Assembly (NCBI GenBank): GCA_013154175.1
Contig: JAADCZ010000119.1
Span: 1 to 45,506 of the forward strand
DNA: 45,506 nt
DNA from: Thermodesulfobacteriota bacterium
GTDB lineage: Bacteria; Desulfobacterota; Dissulfuribacteria; Dissulfuribacterales; QOAL01
Direction: 5' to 3'
Shown: positions 23,827-33,242 of the stretch, in pieces
Layout: the number at the start of each line of letters is the position of its first letter
Numbering within the stretch: position 1 is the stretch's first letter
Translations under genes and position numbers: made by a program
The notes under the pieces: generated by a model
Database searches by the model: none
What the model saw: the letters and a program-made list of their open reading frames with translations, nothing else
What the model was told of the DNA's origin: nothing

Positions 23827-25125
23827 ATTAAAACCGTTCAACTCTACATAGAAAAACTGGTTCACGGAGGCAAGGGCCTTGGCAAGCTCGATGGCAAGGC
23901 CATCTTTGTTCCCTATTGCCTTCCAGGAGAAAGGCTCCTCGTAAGGCTCACAAAAGAAAAAAGGAGCTGGGCTGAAGCGTGGCCTGAAAGGCTGCTGGCA
24001 TCACGGCCCGAAAGAATTGAACCTGCCTGCCCCCATTTCACAAAGTGCGGTGGATGCCATTTTCAACATATTCCCATAGAGAACCAGCTTGCAATAAAGC
24101 AAGAAATCCTCATCTCCATATTGGAAAGAATCTTTCCAGGGGCCCAAGACAGATTTCATGGCATCATCCCCTCCCCTTCTCCCTTTGGCTACAGGGCAAG
24201 GGCGCGATTGTTCCCCCAAAGGGATAACGGTGGCAAGGGGCTTGGATTCTTCCGTCAAGGTTCAAAAAAGGTCCAACCAATAGACAGATGCCTTGTGATA
24301 GACCAGGTACTCGATCGCCTTCTGGGGCGTCTGAACAACTGGATGAAAGATAGGGGCAATCACCTACCTGGACTTACGAGATACGTCCTGCTGGAAAAAG
24401 ACATCCTGGATGAGTGGGCCCTGTCCATATTCTTTAAAAGAAGGCCCAAGGGGGCCCAGCTCGAGGAACTAGAGAGTTTGGCTGAATTCTTCTCGGCCTC
24501 GGCCAAAATCTCGTCAAAATCTGCGCTCTTGACCAGTGCACCAGATGGCCTCTGCTTCTATCAGGATGAAAAACTCGCCCCAGCCGGGCTCATGTGTGCA
24601 TCTGGAGGATTTTTCCAGGCGAACCTGGAACAAAATCGCAACCTTGTAAGAGGGGTTGTGGAGTTGGCGAAAGAGACTGGGGCAAGCAGTGTCACAGAGC
24701 TCTTCTGTGGTGCAGGCAACTTTTCCATTCCCTTGGCAAGGGCCGGGATGAAGGTGGCAGGTTTTGAACTCGATGAAAAGGCCCTTGAGTTTGCCAGAAA
24801 AAATGCCCAGCTAAACGAGTGCGCACAAATGGCAGACTTCGGGCAAATGGATCTTTTTTCCCCAAGGATTGACCTACTAACTCAGTTACGATCGGATTGT
24901 TTGATCCTTGACCCCCCAAGGGTTGGGGCAAAGGAGCTGTGCAAGCAAATGGGCAGCTTGAATCCCCGATTTATCATTTATGTCTCCTGCGATCCAATGA
25001 CCCTTGCCAGGGACCTCGATGCCATGAGGCAATGGGGCTACGGCCTTGAAAAGGTGCTTGCACTAGACCTATTTCCCCAGACATATCATATAGAAAGCGT
25101 GGTCTTGCTAGAGAAAAAGGGATAG
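23827..25125 (+). CDS. RlmD/RumA-type rRNA m5U methyltransferase, probable ATT start
   Basis: Reading back in frame from an apparent TTG start at 24121, homology continues to 23827. The TRAM domain (TVQLYIEKLVHGGKGLGKL), then the [4Fe-4S] ligands CPHFTKCGGC, both lie before 24121 and would be lost with that start. A later Cys (about DRCLVIDQ) supplies the fourth ligand. The C-terminal half has the SAM motif LFCGAGNFSIPLA and the catalytic VSCDPMTLARD with the nucleophilic Cys. The enzyme methylates uridines of 23S rRNA; which position is not determinable. The first in-frame codon after the upstream TAG is ATT, with no ATG, GTG or TTG before the TRAM domain. A short AGGA site lies at 23819-23823. 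The product would have 432 residues, typical of the family. Confidence 0.88.
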   Translation: MKTVQLYIEKLVHGGKGLGKLDGKAIFVPYCLPGERLLVRLTKEKRSWAEAWPERLLASRPERIEPACPHFTKCGGCHFQHIPIENQLAIKQEILISILERIFPGAQDRFHGIIPSPSPFGYRARARLFPQRDNGGKGLGFFRQGSKKVQPIDRCLVIDQVLDRLLGRLNNWMKDRGNHLPGLTRYVLLEKDILDEWALSIFFKRRPKGAQLEELESLAEFFSASAKISSKSALLTSAPDGLCFYQDEKLAPAGLMCASGGFFQANLEQNRNLVRGVVELAKETGASSVTELFCGAGNFSIPLARAGMKVAGFELDEKALEFARKNAQLNECAQMADFGQMDLFSPRIDLLTQLRSDCLILDPPRVGAKELCKQMGSLNPRFIIYVSCDPMTLARDLDAMRQWGYGLEKVLALDLFPQTYHIESVVLLEKKG

Positions 25126-25140
25126 AGCCCGTAAAAGTTG

Positions 25141-26208
25141 TTATATCTCCACGCGGCTATGGTCACCAATCATGAGCCTCAGGGCGCCGCGAAGTCGCTT
25201 AGACTTTGTAACCGAGGCATTCCTTCCAACGAGGCTGTCCTCGAGGCGCACTATCCCCTCGACAGTGGCATCATCCAAAATTACCACATGTTCGATTACC
25301 GAATCCTTTATCTTGCTGCCAGGGCCTATGCTGGAAAAAGGCCCGATAAATGAGTTTTCTATCACGACCCCTTCGCCAACAACCACTGGCCCCCTAATTG
25401 TGCTGTTGATTATGCGGGCCCCCTTCTCTACCTGAACCCGACCCTCGATTGTACTGTCCTCATCCACCACACCATTGATGCGTCTCACTGTGTATTCATC
25501 GAGAACAGTGGTATTGGCAGCAAGGAAGTCGTCCTTCTTGCCTGTATCGAGCCACCAGGAGTCGAGAATCTCACCAGTTACGTTCTTGCCAGAGTCAATG
25601 AGGGCCTGAATAGCGTCTGTTATCTCGAGTTCACCCCTCCATGAAGGTTTTATGGTATCGATGGCCTCATGAATTGCCGGTGAAAATATGTAAACTCCCA
25701 CGAGGGCGAGGTTGGAAGGCGGATTCTTTGGCTTTTCCACAAGGCGCACGATGTTGCCGTTTTCATCCAGCTCAGCCACTCCAAAGGCCCTTGGATCTGA
25801 GACCTCCTTTAAAAATATCATGCAATCTGTCTTTTTTCTGTCAAATTTGGCCACGGCATCCTTGATGCCACTTCCAAGGAGATTGTCTCCCAGGTACATC
25901 ACGAAATCATCATCTGCCAGGAACTCCCTGGCTGTCTTGACTGCATGGGCAAGCCCAAGCGGCTTTTCCTGAACGATGTATTCCAGACTGAGCCCCCACT
26001 TTTCTCCATTTCCGAGGTATTCCCGCACCTCTTCCTGGGTTTCAGGGGCTACGATTACTCCAGTCTCTTTGATGCCAGCATCCTTCAAGTGGTTCATCAC
26101 ATAGCCCAGAATGGGCTGATTGGCCACAGGAACCAGTTGTTTGGCCATTGTATATGTCAGCGGCCGAAGCCGTGTGCCCTTGCCTCCACTAAGAACCAAG
26201 GCCTTCAT
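25141..26208 (-). CDS. Glucose-1-phosphate thymidylyltransferase, long form
   Basis: The 355-residue enzyme is of the rmlA_long type. It combines a nucleotidyltransferase domain (LSGGKGTRLRPLTYTMAKQL, MYLGDNLL, WLDTGKKDDFL) with a C-terminal left-handed beta-helix of hexapeptide repeats (about residues 245-340). It makes dTDP-glucose for deoxysugar or secondary-product pathways. No rmlB, C or D is adjacent. A GGAGGTGA ribosome site lies inside the end of tsaE, and the start overlaps the tsaE stop by one base (TGATG), showing coupled translation. Confidence 0.93.
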   Translation of the reverse strand: MKALVLSGGKGTRLRPLTYTMAKQLVPVANQPILGYVMNHLKDAGIKETGVIVAPETQEEVREYLGNGEKWGLSLEYIVQEKPLGLAHAVKTAREFLADDDFVMYLGDNLLGSGIKDAVAKFDRKKTDCMIFLKEVSDPRAFGVAELDENGNIVRLVEKPKNPPSNLALVGVYIFSPAIHEAIDTIKPSWRGELEITDAIQALIDSGKNVTGEILDSWWLDTGKKDDFLAANTTVLDEYTVRRINGVVDEDSTIEGRVQVEKGARIINSTIRGPVVVGEGVVIENSFIGPFSSIGPGSKIKDSVIEHVVILDDATVEGIVRLEDSLVGRNASVTKSKRLRGALRLMIGDHSRVEI

Positions 26209-26672
26209 CAGTCACCTCCTGCAGATATTGTTTCAGCTAGATTTCCGTCTGTCGACTCCATTTCTACCTGGCGAGTTCCATCTGATAGTAAGGTTATATT
26301 TAGCCTCAAGGAAACACAATCTAGGATATCTTCCAAAAAATCTGCCCACTCGATCACCACAAAAAAGCCTCGCTCCATATATTCGTCAAGCCCGAGCTCA
26401 AATACGTCCGCGCCCTGGCCAAGTCTGTACAGATCGACATGTGCAATATCGATGCCCTCGCCCCTATACTCGTGTATGAGGGAGAAAGTGGGGCTTGTGA
26501 CATGGCGCTGGTCGACTCCCAGGGATGAACACAGATATCTGGTAAGAGTGGTCTTACCTGCCCCAAGATCCCCGGAAAGCAGGAGACACTTTCCAGGGCC
26601 AGCCCATTTGGCAAGCGACCTAGCCAGGGCCTCGGTATCTTTTAAACCTCTAAGAATTATTTTGCTTTTCAT
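26208..26672 (-). CDS. tsaE: tRNA t6A biosynthesis ATPase TsaE
   Basis: TsaE is the ATPase that, with TsaB and TsaD, turns over the t6A37 synthesis complex. The 154-residue protein has the Walker A motif SGDLGAGKTTLTRYL, the VTSPTFSLIHEY switch and the HVDLYRL and VVIEWAD motifs. t6A is the substrate of MtaB, encoded elsewhere in the window. tsaB and tsaD are not in the window. The gene is divergent from acn and the first of a two-gene operon with the RmlA-like gene. Confidence 0.95.
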   Translation of the reverse strand: MKSKIILRGLKDTEALARSLAKWAGPGKCLLLSGDLGAGKTTLTRYLCSSLGVDQRHVTSPTFSLIHEYRGEGIDIAHVDLYRLGQGADVFELGLDEYMERGFFVVIEWADFLEDILDCVSLRLNITLLSDGTRQVEMESTDGNLAETISAGGD

Positions 26673-26781
26673 GTGTCAGACTGTTCCTTAAGGTACAACT
26701 TCGAGTGGAAAAGCTTTTGTCACTATAGTAATATCCTAAACCCGTTAGAAATACAAAAAACTAAGGAGAACAAGTGTAGAA

Positions 26782-28716
26782 ATGGCTTTAAACGTCACAG
26801 AAAAGATCATCGCAGCGCACATTGTTGAAGGGCAGATGACCCCAGGCCAACCAATTGCTATCAAGATAGACCAGACCCTCACCCAGGATGCCACGGGTAC
26901 CATGGCATATCTGGAATTCGAGGCCATAGGCATAGACAGGGTTAAGACCGAGCTGTCCGTGAGCTACGTTGACCACAACCTAATCCAGTCCGATTTCAGA
27001 AACGCAGATGACCATAGATTCCTGCAGTCCATAGCTGCACGTTACGGACTCTATTTCTCCAAGCCGGGCAACGGCATTTGCCATCAGGTCCACCTGGAGC
27101 GCTTTGCCGTACCAGGCAAGACCCTTCTGGGTTCTGACAGCCACACCCCCACAGCCGGAGGGTGCGGAATGTTGGCAATCGGAGCTGGAGGGCTGGATGT
27201 GGCCATGGCAATGGCAGGCCAACCATTTCACCTGAATATGCCCGAGGTCATTGGCGTTCATCTCACCGGTTCCTTGAGCCCTTGGGTATCGGCAAAGGAC
27301 GTCATTCTCGAGCTCTTGCGCCAACTGACAGTCAAGGGTGGTGTCGGAAAGGTCATGGAATACTTTGGCCCAGGCGTCGAAACCCTGTCTGTTACAGACA
27401 GAGGGGCAATAGCCAACCTTGGCACGGAGCTTGGTGCCACCAGCACTGTCTTTCCTTCAGACCATGTAACTCGCGCGTTTCTAAAGAGTCAGGCAAGAGA
27501 GGATCAGTGGGTGGAGCTCAAGGCAGACGAAGATGCCAGTTATTCCAGGGTGATAGAGATAGATCTTTCTGCACTCGAGCCCATGATCGCCTGCCCCTCT
27601 TCCCCCGACAACGTCAAGAAGGTAAGGGAGGTGGCTGGCAGGCCAGTATCCCAGGTTATCATCGGTTCGTGTGCCAACTCGTCATTAAGGGACATTACTG
27701 TTGCAGCAAAGGCACTGGAATCGAGACAGATTCACAAGGATGTCAGCTTTGAAATCAACCCTGGAAGCCGCCAGGTGCTCGAAAATGCCGACACCCAGGG
27801 AGCACTGAAATCCCTTATCCATGCCGGGGCCAGGATTCACCAGTGTGGTTGCCTGGGCTGTATCGGCATGGGGCAGGCACCTGCCACGGACACAATATCC
27901 TTGAGGACTTTTACCAGGAACTTCCCAGGAAGAAGCGGCACCAAAAATGACCAGGTCTACCTTTGCAGCCCGGAAACAGCCGTTGCTTCAGCCATCAAAG
28001 GGGAAATTACCGACCCCAGAGACCTGGGCGAGGCCCCTGAGTTCAACATGCCCCAGGAGTTCATCATAAACGACAACGGCATCATCCCTCCCTTGGAGGA
28101 CGGAAAGGATGTTGAGATAATCAGGGGGCCAAACATCAAGCCGCTGCCCGAGTTCGACCCATTGCCAGAGGATCTCACTGGAGAGGTGGTTCTAAAGGTA
28201 GGGGACAACATCACCACCGACCACATCATGCCAGCAGGGAGCAAGATTCTTCCCCTGAGGAGCAACGTCCCAGCCATTAGCGAATATGTATTCTCTGCAA
28301 TAGATCCAACATTTCCCAAAAGGGCCAAGGAGGCCGGAACGGTCATAATCGTGGGTGGAGAGAACTACGGCCAGGGCTCATCCAGGGAACATGCCGCCCT
28401 CGCCCCCCGTTATCTGGGAGTAAGGGCAAAACTCACAAAAAGCTTTGCAAGGATACACAAGGCCAATCTCATAAACTTCGGAATAGTCCCCCTTACCTTC
28501 GAAAACCCTGAAGACTACGACAAGGTCTCCCAGGGGCAGACAATTTCCATCCCAGGCATCCGTAAGGCAATATTGTCCGGTGCCAAGACGGTCACTGTAA
28601 AGAACAGCGATGGGGACACCTTCCAGGCAAGGCTGGATCTGTCCCAGAGGGACAGGTTCATTCTGGCAGCCGGTGGTCTCCTGAACTGGGTAAGGGCTGA
28701 ACTGTCCAAGGACTAA
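26782..28716 (+). CDS. acn: Aconitate hydratase (short, IPM-isomerase-like type)
   Basis: Aconitase isomerises citrate and isocitrate through a [4Fe-4S] cluster. The 644-residue protein is of the shorter bacterial class. The N-terminal catalytic part has LLGSDSHTPTAGGCGM, a GSCANSS loop with the first cluster Cys, and the QCGCLGCIGMG segment with the other Cys residues. The C-terminal swivel domain carries GGENYGQGSSREHAAL. A GGAG site lies 13 bases before the ATG, longer than usual. It is the first gene of a seven-gene cluster with aroEAKC and tyrA, which is an unusual partner for aconitase. Confidence 0.95.
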   Translation: MALNVTEKIIAAHIVEGQMTPGQPIAIKIDQTLTQDATGTMAYLEFEAIGIDRVKTELSVSYVDHNLIQSDFRNADDHRFLQSIAARYGLYFSKPGNGICHQVHLERFAVPGKTLLGSDSHTPTAGGCGMLAIGAGGLDVAMAMAGQPFHLNMPEVIGVHLTGSLSPWVSAKDVILELLRQLTVKGGVGKVMEYFGPGVETLSVTDRGAIANLGTELGATSTVFPSDHVTRAFLKSQAREDQWVELKADEDASYSRVIEIDLSALEPMIACPSSPDNVKKVREVAGRPVSQVIIGSCANSSLRDITVAAKALESRQIHKDVSFEINPGSRQVLENADTQGALKSLIHAGARIHQCGCLGCIGMGQAPATDTISLRTFTRNFPGRSGTKNDQVYLCSPETAVASAIKGEITDPRDLGEAPEFNMPQEFIINDNGIIPPLEDGKDVEIIRGPNIKPLPEFDPLPEDLTGEVVLKVGDNITTDHIMPAGSKILPLRSNVPAISEYVFSAIDPTFPKRAKEAGTVIIVGGENYGQGSSREHAALAPRYLGVRAKLTKSFARIHKANLINFGIVPLTFENPEDYDKVSQGQTISIPGIRKAILSGAKTVTVKNSDGDTFQARLDLSQRDRFILAAGGLLNWVRAELSKD

Positions 28717-29549
28717 TGACGAAAAGCAGAACTATAAACGCCCAAACAGAGCTGTATGGCATAATCGGCAAGCCGGTTGGTCACAGCCTGAGCCCTGTTA
28801 TGCACAATGCAGCCTTTGAGCACCTTGGCATGAATGCCGTCTATTTGGCCTTTGAAACAGATGATACGGATGCTGCTTCAAGGGCCATGAGGTGCCTTGG
28901 TATCAGGGGGTATTCAGTCACCATCCCCAATAAGGAAAGTATCATAAGGTACCTTGATGAACCTGATGATACGGTGATAAAAATTGGCGCATGCAACACT
29001 GTGCGCAATCGGGACGGCAGGCTCCAGGGCACAAACACCGACTGGATAGGGGCCATAAAGGCCCTCGAGCGTATAACGTCCCTGGCAGGCAAGAGGGCCG
29101 TGGTCCTTGGGGCTGGAGGCTCTGCCAGGGCAATCATCTACGGACTGATACGCAGCGGGGTTCACGTAACAGTTTGCAACCGCACCATTGAGAAGGCCCA
29201 GAGGCTTTCAGAGGAGTTTGGTTGCACACCCCTTGCCTTGGAGGAGGCAGAAAGACTCAGTGGTCATATCCTCATAAACACCACCTCAGTCGGTATGGGC
29301 AAGCTGCAAGATGACAGCCCCCTTTCAAAAAAGGGGGTTGAAAACTATGATATAGTGATGGACATTGTTTATGCGCCCCTTGAGACCAAGCTCCTCGGGT
29401 ATGCCTCGTCTCTTGGGAAGAAGGTCGTCAATGGCCTGGAGATGTTACTACTTCAGGCAACTGCCCAATTTGAATTCTGGACTGGTCAACCTGCACCAGA
29501 ACAAGTGATGAAAAAGGCCCTTGAAGATGCAGTCAGACAAAGCAATTGA
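28716..29549 (+). CDS. aroE: Shikimate dehydrogenase
   Basis: AroE reduces 3-dehydroshikimate to shikimate with NADPH. The 277-residue protein shows the substrate motif GKPVGHSLSPVMHN, a catalytic Lys in VTIPNKESI, the NTDWIGA motif and the cofactor loop GAGGSARAIIYGL. Its ATG overlaps the acn stop by one base (TAATG), so translation is coupled. Its 3' end overlaps aroA. Confidence 0.96.
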   Translation: MTKSRTINAQTELYGIIGKPVGHSLSPVMHNAAFEHLGMNAVYLAFETDDTDAASRAMRCLGIRGYSVTIPNKESIIRYLDEPDDTVIKIGACNTVRNRDGRLQGTNTDWIGAIKALERITSLAGKRAVVLGAGGSARAIIYGLIRSGVHVTVCNRTIEKAQRLSEEFGCTPLALEEAERLSGHILINTTSVGMGKLQDDSPLSKKGVENYDIVMDIVYAPLETKLLGYASSLGKKVVNGLEMLLLQATAQFEFWTGQPAPEQVMKKALEDAVRQSN

Positions 29550-30804
29550 GATAGCATTACCAGGTTCCAAGAGTATTACCCAACGGGCCCTGATAACTTC
29601 GGCCCTTGCCCAGGGAACTTCCAGACTGGTATCGCCACTGGACAGTGAAGATACCCAGCTTCTCAGAGACGGACTCCGGGCCTTTGGGGTCGAAATCGAC
29701 GACTCGTCCGACAACTGGCTCGTTACTGGCAAACCAGGCAACCTTGCTGCACCTTCCCAGGAAATATTCATGGGGAATAATGGAACAGGCATCAGATTCA
29801 TGATGTCTTTTGCAGCCCTGGCAAAGGGTACGACTGTACTTACCGGGAAAAAACGCATGGAGGAACGTCCTGCCGGGCCCCTTCTTGACGCCCTCGAACA
29901 ACTGGGGGTCAAGGCTGAGAGCATCAAAGGGACGGGTTGCCCGCCGGTGCGCATAGAATCCCAGGGCCTAGGCGGCGGAAACGTGCGCCTTTCCGCCTCT
30001 ATCAGCAGCCAGTTTCTCTCCTCCCTGCTCCTTGTCGCGCCCTATGCAAATGCTCCTGTAACCATAAGTCTCGACGGCAAACTGGTATCCAGGCCGTATG
30101 TGGACATAACCCTTCGGGTAATGTCAGACTTTGGTATAGACGTTACTGAACAGGAAAACACCTTTTTTGTCCCTCAGGGACAGTACGAAGCCAAGGAATA
30201 TGTTGTGGAGGCAGATGCTTCCAGTGCCTCATATTTCTTTGCAGCCGCTGCCATAACAGGTGCGAGTGTGCTCGTAACCAATATGCCTCCTCACCCCATC
30301 CAGGGTGATGCCTCCTTCGTGGACCTCCTTGAAAGGATGGGGTGCAAGGTTGAACGCTCAGAGAGGGGCACCATGGTTCAAGGGCCGCCCCCTGGCAGCC
30401 TGAAGGCCATAGAGATAGACATGTCCAAATGGCCGGATGTGGTTCCCACCTTGGCGGTTGTCGCAGCCTTTGCCAATGGCAAAACAGTAATCACCAATGT
30501 GGAACACCTGCGGGTCAAGGAGACCGACCGGATAACGGCAGTGGTCAACGAACTCAAAAAACTTGGATGCAAGGCAGAGGAACTGCCAGACGGACTCATA
30601 ATAAATGGCAACAGGGACGCACTCAAGGGTGCTCTAGTCAACACATATGACGATCACAGGATTGCCATGTGTTTCGCAGTGGCATCACTCCTCGTGCCTG
30701 GTATCGAATTTGACGACAGGGCAGTAGTTCAAAAATCCTTTCCCAGGTTCTGGTCGTACTGGGAAAGGCTGAAACAGGAGCTTGCTCGACAGGATAAGAT
30801 ATGA
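29527..30804 (+). CDS. aroA: 3-phosphoshikimate 1-carboxyvinyltransferase (EPSP synthase)
   Basis: AroA transfers enolpyruvyl from PEP to shikimate-3-phosphate. The 425-residue protein shows LPGSKSITQRALI, the PEP-binding GNNGTGIRFMMS, the RPYVDITLRVM region and the C-terminal DDHRIAMCFAV motif. A TTG at 29521 is in frame, but the ATG at 29527 is the more likely start. The start lies within the last codons of aroE. In the PEP loop, the usual GNAGT reads GNNGT and GTxxR is kept, a variation of the kind that can affect glyphosate response; no phenotype is claimed. Confidence 0.96.
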   Translation: MQSDKAIEIALPGSKSITQRALITSALAQGTSRLVSPLDSEDTQLLRDGLRAFGVEIDDSSDNWLVTGKPGNLAAPSQEIFMGNNGTGIRFMMSFAALAKGTTVLTGKKRMEERPAGPLLDALEQLGVKAESIKGTGCPPVRIESQGLGGGNVRLSASISSQFLSSLLLVAPYANAPVTISLDGKLVSRPYVDITLRVMSDFGIDVTEQENTFFVPQGQYEAKEYVVEADASSASYFFAAAAITGASVLVTNMPPHPIQGDASFVDLLERMGCKVERSERGTMVQGPPPGSLKAIEIDMSKWPDVVPTLAVVAAFANGKTVITNVEHLRVKETDRITAVVNELKKLGCKAEELPDGLIINGNRDALKGALVNTYDDHRIAMCFAVASLLVPGIEFDDRAVVQKSFPRFWSYWERLKQELARQDKI

Positions 30805-31340
30805 AAAACAAACCCGGTAAGATACTCTTAATTGGTTACAGGGCCACGGGTAAGACTGCCGTGGGCAGGGAACTTTCCAGGATGCTTGGCTGCCCCTTTC
30901 GTGATCTCGATCAACTCATAGAAAAAGAGGCTGGCAAGGGTATTTCCGACATCGTGGAAGAAGAAGGATGGGATGGCTTTAGGAAGCGGGAACGGCAGCT
31001 CTTCAAGGAGATGGCAGACAACCCGAAAAAATTTGTCTTGGCGTGTGGTGGTGGGGCTGTACTCCATGAAGACGTGATGGAACAGTTCAGGAAAAAGGCT
31101 GCAATAGTTTGGCTCAAGGCCCCCATCGAGACCATGCTCAAGAGGATGCGCTCTGACAAAAACACCCCTCGTACACGACCGTCCCTTACGAAAATGGATG
31201 CCAAAGAGGAAATGATTCAGGTTTACAAGGAAAGAAAACCCCTTTATGAAAAATATGCCCATATAGTTGTCGATACCACGGACAAAAGTCCATTCCAAAT
31301 CGCCCAGGAAATTAGTGAGGCTCTGAAATATGGCTGGTAA
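30801..31340 (+). CDS. aroK: Shikimate kinase
   Basis: The enzyme phosphorylates shikimate with ATP. The 179-residue protein has Walker A GYRATGKT, the DLDQLIEKEAG motif with the Mg2+/shikimate Asp residues, FRKRERQLF with a substrate Arg, and a CGGGAVL loop. TRPSL marks the lid region. The ATGA overlap with aroA and an 11-base overlap with aroC indicate tight coupling. At 179 residues it is a normal length. Confidence 0.95.
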   Translation: MKNKPGKILLIGYRATGKTAVGRELSRMLGCPFRDLDQLIEKEAGKGISDIVEEEGWDGFRKRERQLFKEMADNPKKFVLACGGGAVLHEDVMEQFRKKAAIVWLKAPIETMLKRMRSDKNTPRTRPSLTKMDAKEEMIQVYKERKPLYEKYAHIVVDTTDKSPFQIAQEISEALKYGW

Positions 31341-32436
31341 CACCTTTGGCAAGGCCTTTTGCATCACCACATGGGGGGAGTCCCACGGCCCTGCCCTTGG
31401 CGTGGTAATAGACGGGTGCCCCCCAAGGCTCGAGCTCCATGAACAACACATACAAAGCGCCCTGGACAAGCGGCGGCCAGGCAAGGGCGGCCCTGTAGAG
31501 ACGTCTCGCAAGGAACCAGACAAGGTACAGATTCTTTCAGGGACATTTGAAGGGCTCACAACGGGTACGCCTATCAGCCTGCTTATCTGGAACAAGGACG
31601 CAAGAAGCAAATCCTATGACCATTTGAGGGATCTATTCAGGCCAGGACATGGCGATTACACATATTTGAAAAGATATGGCATAAGGGATCATCGTGGCGG
31701 TGGCAGATCCTCAGGCAGGGAGACAGCGGCAAGGGTGGCTGCCGGGGCTGTGGCACAACTCGTGCTGAACCTCCTGGATATAAGGGTTGAGGCCTATACT
31801 GTCTCCATGGCTGGAGTGGATGCCAAAGGGCGTGACCTGACCGAGATATACAACAACAGACTCTTCTGTCCCGATAGTGAGGCAGCAGAAAAAATGGAAA
31901 AGGCGGCCCTGGAGGCCAGATCCCAGGGGGATTCCGTTGGCGGAATAGTGGAAGTCCAGGCAATGAATGTACCTGCAGGCCTGGGAGACCCTGTATTCGA
32001 CAAGCTGGATGCAGAAATCGCTAAGGCACTCATGTCGGTAGGGGCTGTCAAGGCTGTTGAAATAGGCTCTGGCATTGGTGCAGCCTACTCGAGGGGGTCT
32101 CGAAACAACGATCCCATATCCCCTGAGGGCTTTGTTTCAAATAACGCTGGCGGCATATTGGCAGGCATTTCAAATGGAGAGCCCATTGTCGCCAGGGCCG
32201 CAGTAAAGCCAATTCCTTCCATAAGCATGGAACAAGATACTATCACCACCAAGGGCGAACCATGCAAGCTCAAGGTTGGAGGCCGTCACGATGCCTCGGC
32301 CATCCCGAGGATAGTTCCAGTTCTAAAGGCCATGATGCAGCTCGTATTGGCTGACCATCTGCTGAGAAGATTCCAAATCGAGATAACTGACCACCACTCC
32401 ATAATTCGAGATAGACTAAATGGGAAACTCATCTAA
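31330..32436 (+). CDS. aroC: Chorismate synthase
   Basis: AroC makes chorismate from EPSP using reduced FMN. The 368-residue protein has the three family signatures: GESHGPALGVVIDGCPP, a GRSSGRETAARVAAGA motif and RHDASAIPRIVPV. It also keeps the RPGHGDYTYLKRYG segment. The start lies inside aroK and the end overlaps tyrA by 17 bases. It is the last step of the shikimate pathway in this cluster. Confidence 0.97.
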   Translation: MAGNTFGKAFCITTWGESHGPALGVVIDGCPPRLELHEQHIQSALDKRRPGKGGPVETSRKEPDKVQILSGTFEGLTTGTPISLLIWNKDARSKSYDHLRDLFRPGHGDYTYLKRYGIRDHRGGGRSSGRETAARVAAGAVAQLVLNLLDIRVEAYTVSMAGVDAKGRDLTEIYNNRLFCPDSEAAEKMEKAALEARSQGDSVGGIVEVQAMNVPAGLGDPVFDKLDAEIAKALMSVGAVKAVEIGSGIGAAYSRGSRNNDPISPEGFVSNNAGGILAGISNGEPIVARAAVKPIPSISMEQDTITTKGEPCKLKVGGRHDASAIPRIVPVLKAMMQLVLADHLLRRFQIEITDHHSIIRDRLNGKLI

Positions 32437-33232
32437 GCCACAAATAGGCATTATAGGCGGCAAAGGCCGCATGGGCCAATGGTTTCAGCGTCTCTTCAAC
32501 CAGACAGGCCATGAAGTACTCATATCCGACGTTGACACAAAACTCACCCCAGTGGATTTGGCTAAAAATTGCCAGGTGGTAATACTGGCCCTGCCCATGG
32601 AGATATTTCCGAGGGTCGTGGAGGATGTTGCCCCACTCGTGCCCGAAGACCATTTCCTTACTGACATTTGTTCCCTCAAGGAAAAACAGGTTGAACTCAT
32701 GCTACGCCACAGCAAATGTGAGGTGTGCGGAACACACCCTCTATTTGGCCCTGGGGAAGACAGCCTAGAGGGCAGGAGGGTTGCCCTTTGCCCTGGGCGG
32801 GGAGAAAAATGGTACTCATGGTGGAAGAACTATCTCATTGAGAACGGGGCCCTGGTGGCGGAATTCACCCCGTCGGAACATGACCGCTCCATGGCATGGG
32901 TACAGGCCCTCAACCACTTCATTCTGCTGTGTCTGGGCAAATCCCTGGAGGAAGACGGCATAGACTTCAAGCATGTCTTACAGCTGGCTACACCAAGTTT
33001 TGAAAGACAGCTAAACATTGTGGCCCGCTTGTGTCTGCAGGACCCGGAACTTTACGCCACCATCCAGCTGGGTAACCCCTACACCCAGACTGCAATAGAA
33101 ACCTTTACCAAGTACGCTAGGAAACTGAAAAAAATATTGCAGGAAAAGGACAGGGAGGGCTTCATCAAGATGTTCAAGGAAGTACAGGAACTGGGCCCTT
33201 CCCTTTTGGAATATTGTAAAAAGGCAAAGTAG
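32420..33232 (+). CDS. tyrA: Prephenate dehydrogenase (TyrA, monofunctional)
   Basis: The 270-residue protein opens with the NAD(P)-binding IGIIGGKGRMGQWF and has THPLFGP, the conserved His region of TyrA, plus a helical dimerisation domain. There is no chorismate mutase domain. It directs prephenate to tyrosine (4-hydroxyphenylpyruvate, or arogenate in some relatives). Specificity for arogenate versus prephenate cannot be read here. It follows aroC with a 17-base overlap; no pheA is in the window. Confidence 0.9.
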   Translation: MGNSSKPQIGIIGGKGRMGQWFQRLFNQTGHEVLISDVDTKLTPVDLAKNCQVVILALPMEIFPRVVEDVAPLVPEDHFLTDICSLKEKQVELMLRHSKCEVCGTHPLFGPGEDSLEGRRVALCPGRGEKWYSWWKNYLIENGALVAEFTPSEHDRSMAWVQALNHFILLCLGKSLEEDGIDFKHVLQLATPSFERQLNIVARLCLQDPELYATIQLGNPYTQTAIETFTKYARKLKKILQEKDREGFIKMFKEVQELGPSLLEYCKKAK

Positions 33233-33242
33233 CGACTCCCCC

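Noticed and set aside
24121-25125. Methyltransferase starting at TTG 24121
   Set aside because: Upstream in-frame sequence encodes the TRAM domain and iron-sulfur ligands of the family, so the gene must begin earlier, near 23827.
30828-31610. 260-codon minus-strand open frame across aroK and aroC
   Set aside because: It overlaps two certain genes on the other strand, and its sequence resembles no protein family.
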